From contig JAEWGQ010000125.1 in the NCBI GenBank assembly GCA_023388235.1, positions 1 to 5,525 on the forward strand: DNA of 5,525 nt. Reading direction: 5' to 3'. A program made the translations under genes and the position numbers. This document shows positions 5,525-5,525 of this stretch, piece by piece. This stretch comes from Actinomycetes bacterium (GTDB taxonomy: Bacteria > Actinomycetota > Actinomycetes > Actinomycetales > Cellulomonadaceae). Below the pieces are notes generated by a model. The model was not told the DNA's origin, did no database searches, and worked only from the letters and a program-made list of their open reading frames with translations. Every line of letters starts with the position of its first letter. Position 1 is the stretch's first letter.

Positions 5525-5525
5525 C

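Overview
This window is a phosphate-control locus from a very GC-rich actinomycete. GC content looks to be about 70% or more by eye. The gene set, start-codon use (several GTG starts) and protein sequences resemble Micrococcales such as Cellulomonas, but genus is inference only. Five complete genes and one probably partial gene are supported.

Layout, left to right. The left edge (1-41) is a nearly pure G/C tract with a perfect 22-nt palindrome, just downstream of pstS. The phosphate-binding lipoprotein gene pstS (minus, 42-1157) follows. Upstream of it (1158-1299) is a promoter region with a PHO box: GTTCACC-type direct repeats phased at 11 bp. Next come the response regulator regX3 (minus, 1300-2019) and its sensor kinase senX3 (minus, 2024-3250), four bases apart. 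A divergent intergenic region (3251-3457) carries a second PHO box reading towards phoU (plus, 3458-4120). Two hairpins, one with a perfect 18-bp stem, separate phoU from the convergent gene gpmA (minus, 4200-4940), a phosphoglycerate mutase. Upstream of gpmA, after a 65-bp gap with an imperfect hairpin, lies an unrecognised gene (minus, 5006-5524) that reaches the window edge.

How the genes work together. SenX3 and RegX3 form the phosphate-starvation two-component system (PhoR-PhoP in Streptomyces). Phosphorylated RegX3 would bind the two PHO boxes and raise transcription of pstS, which captures phosphate, and of phoU, which feeds back through the Pst transporter and SenX3. The pstC, pstA and pstB genes would be expected beyond the left edge but are not in the window. 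The gpmA-senX3-regX3 neighbourhood matches gpm1-senX3-regX3 in Mycobacterium tuberculosis, with phoU placed between, as in the divergent phoU/phoR-phoP arrangement of Streptomyces.

I saw no mobile elements, CRISPR arrays, tRNA or rRNA genes. I did not find a clearly new system. The most interesting parts are the two PHO boxes and the G/C-only palindrome at the left edge.
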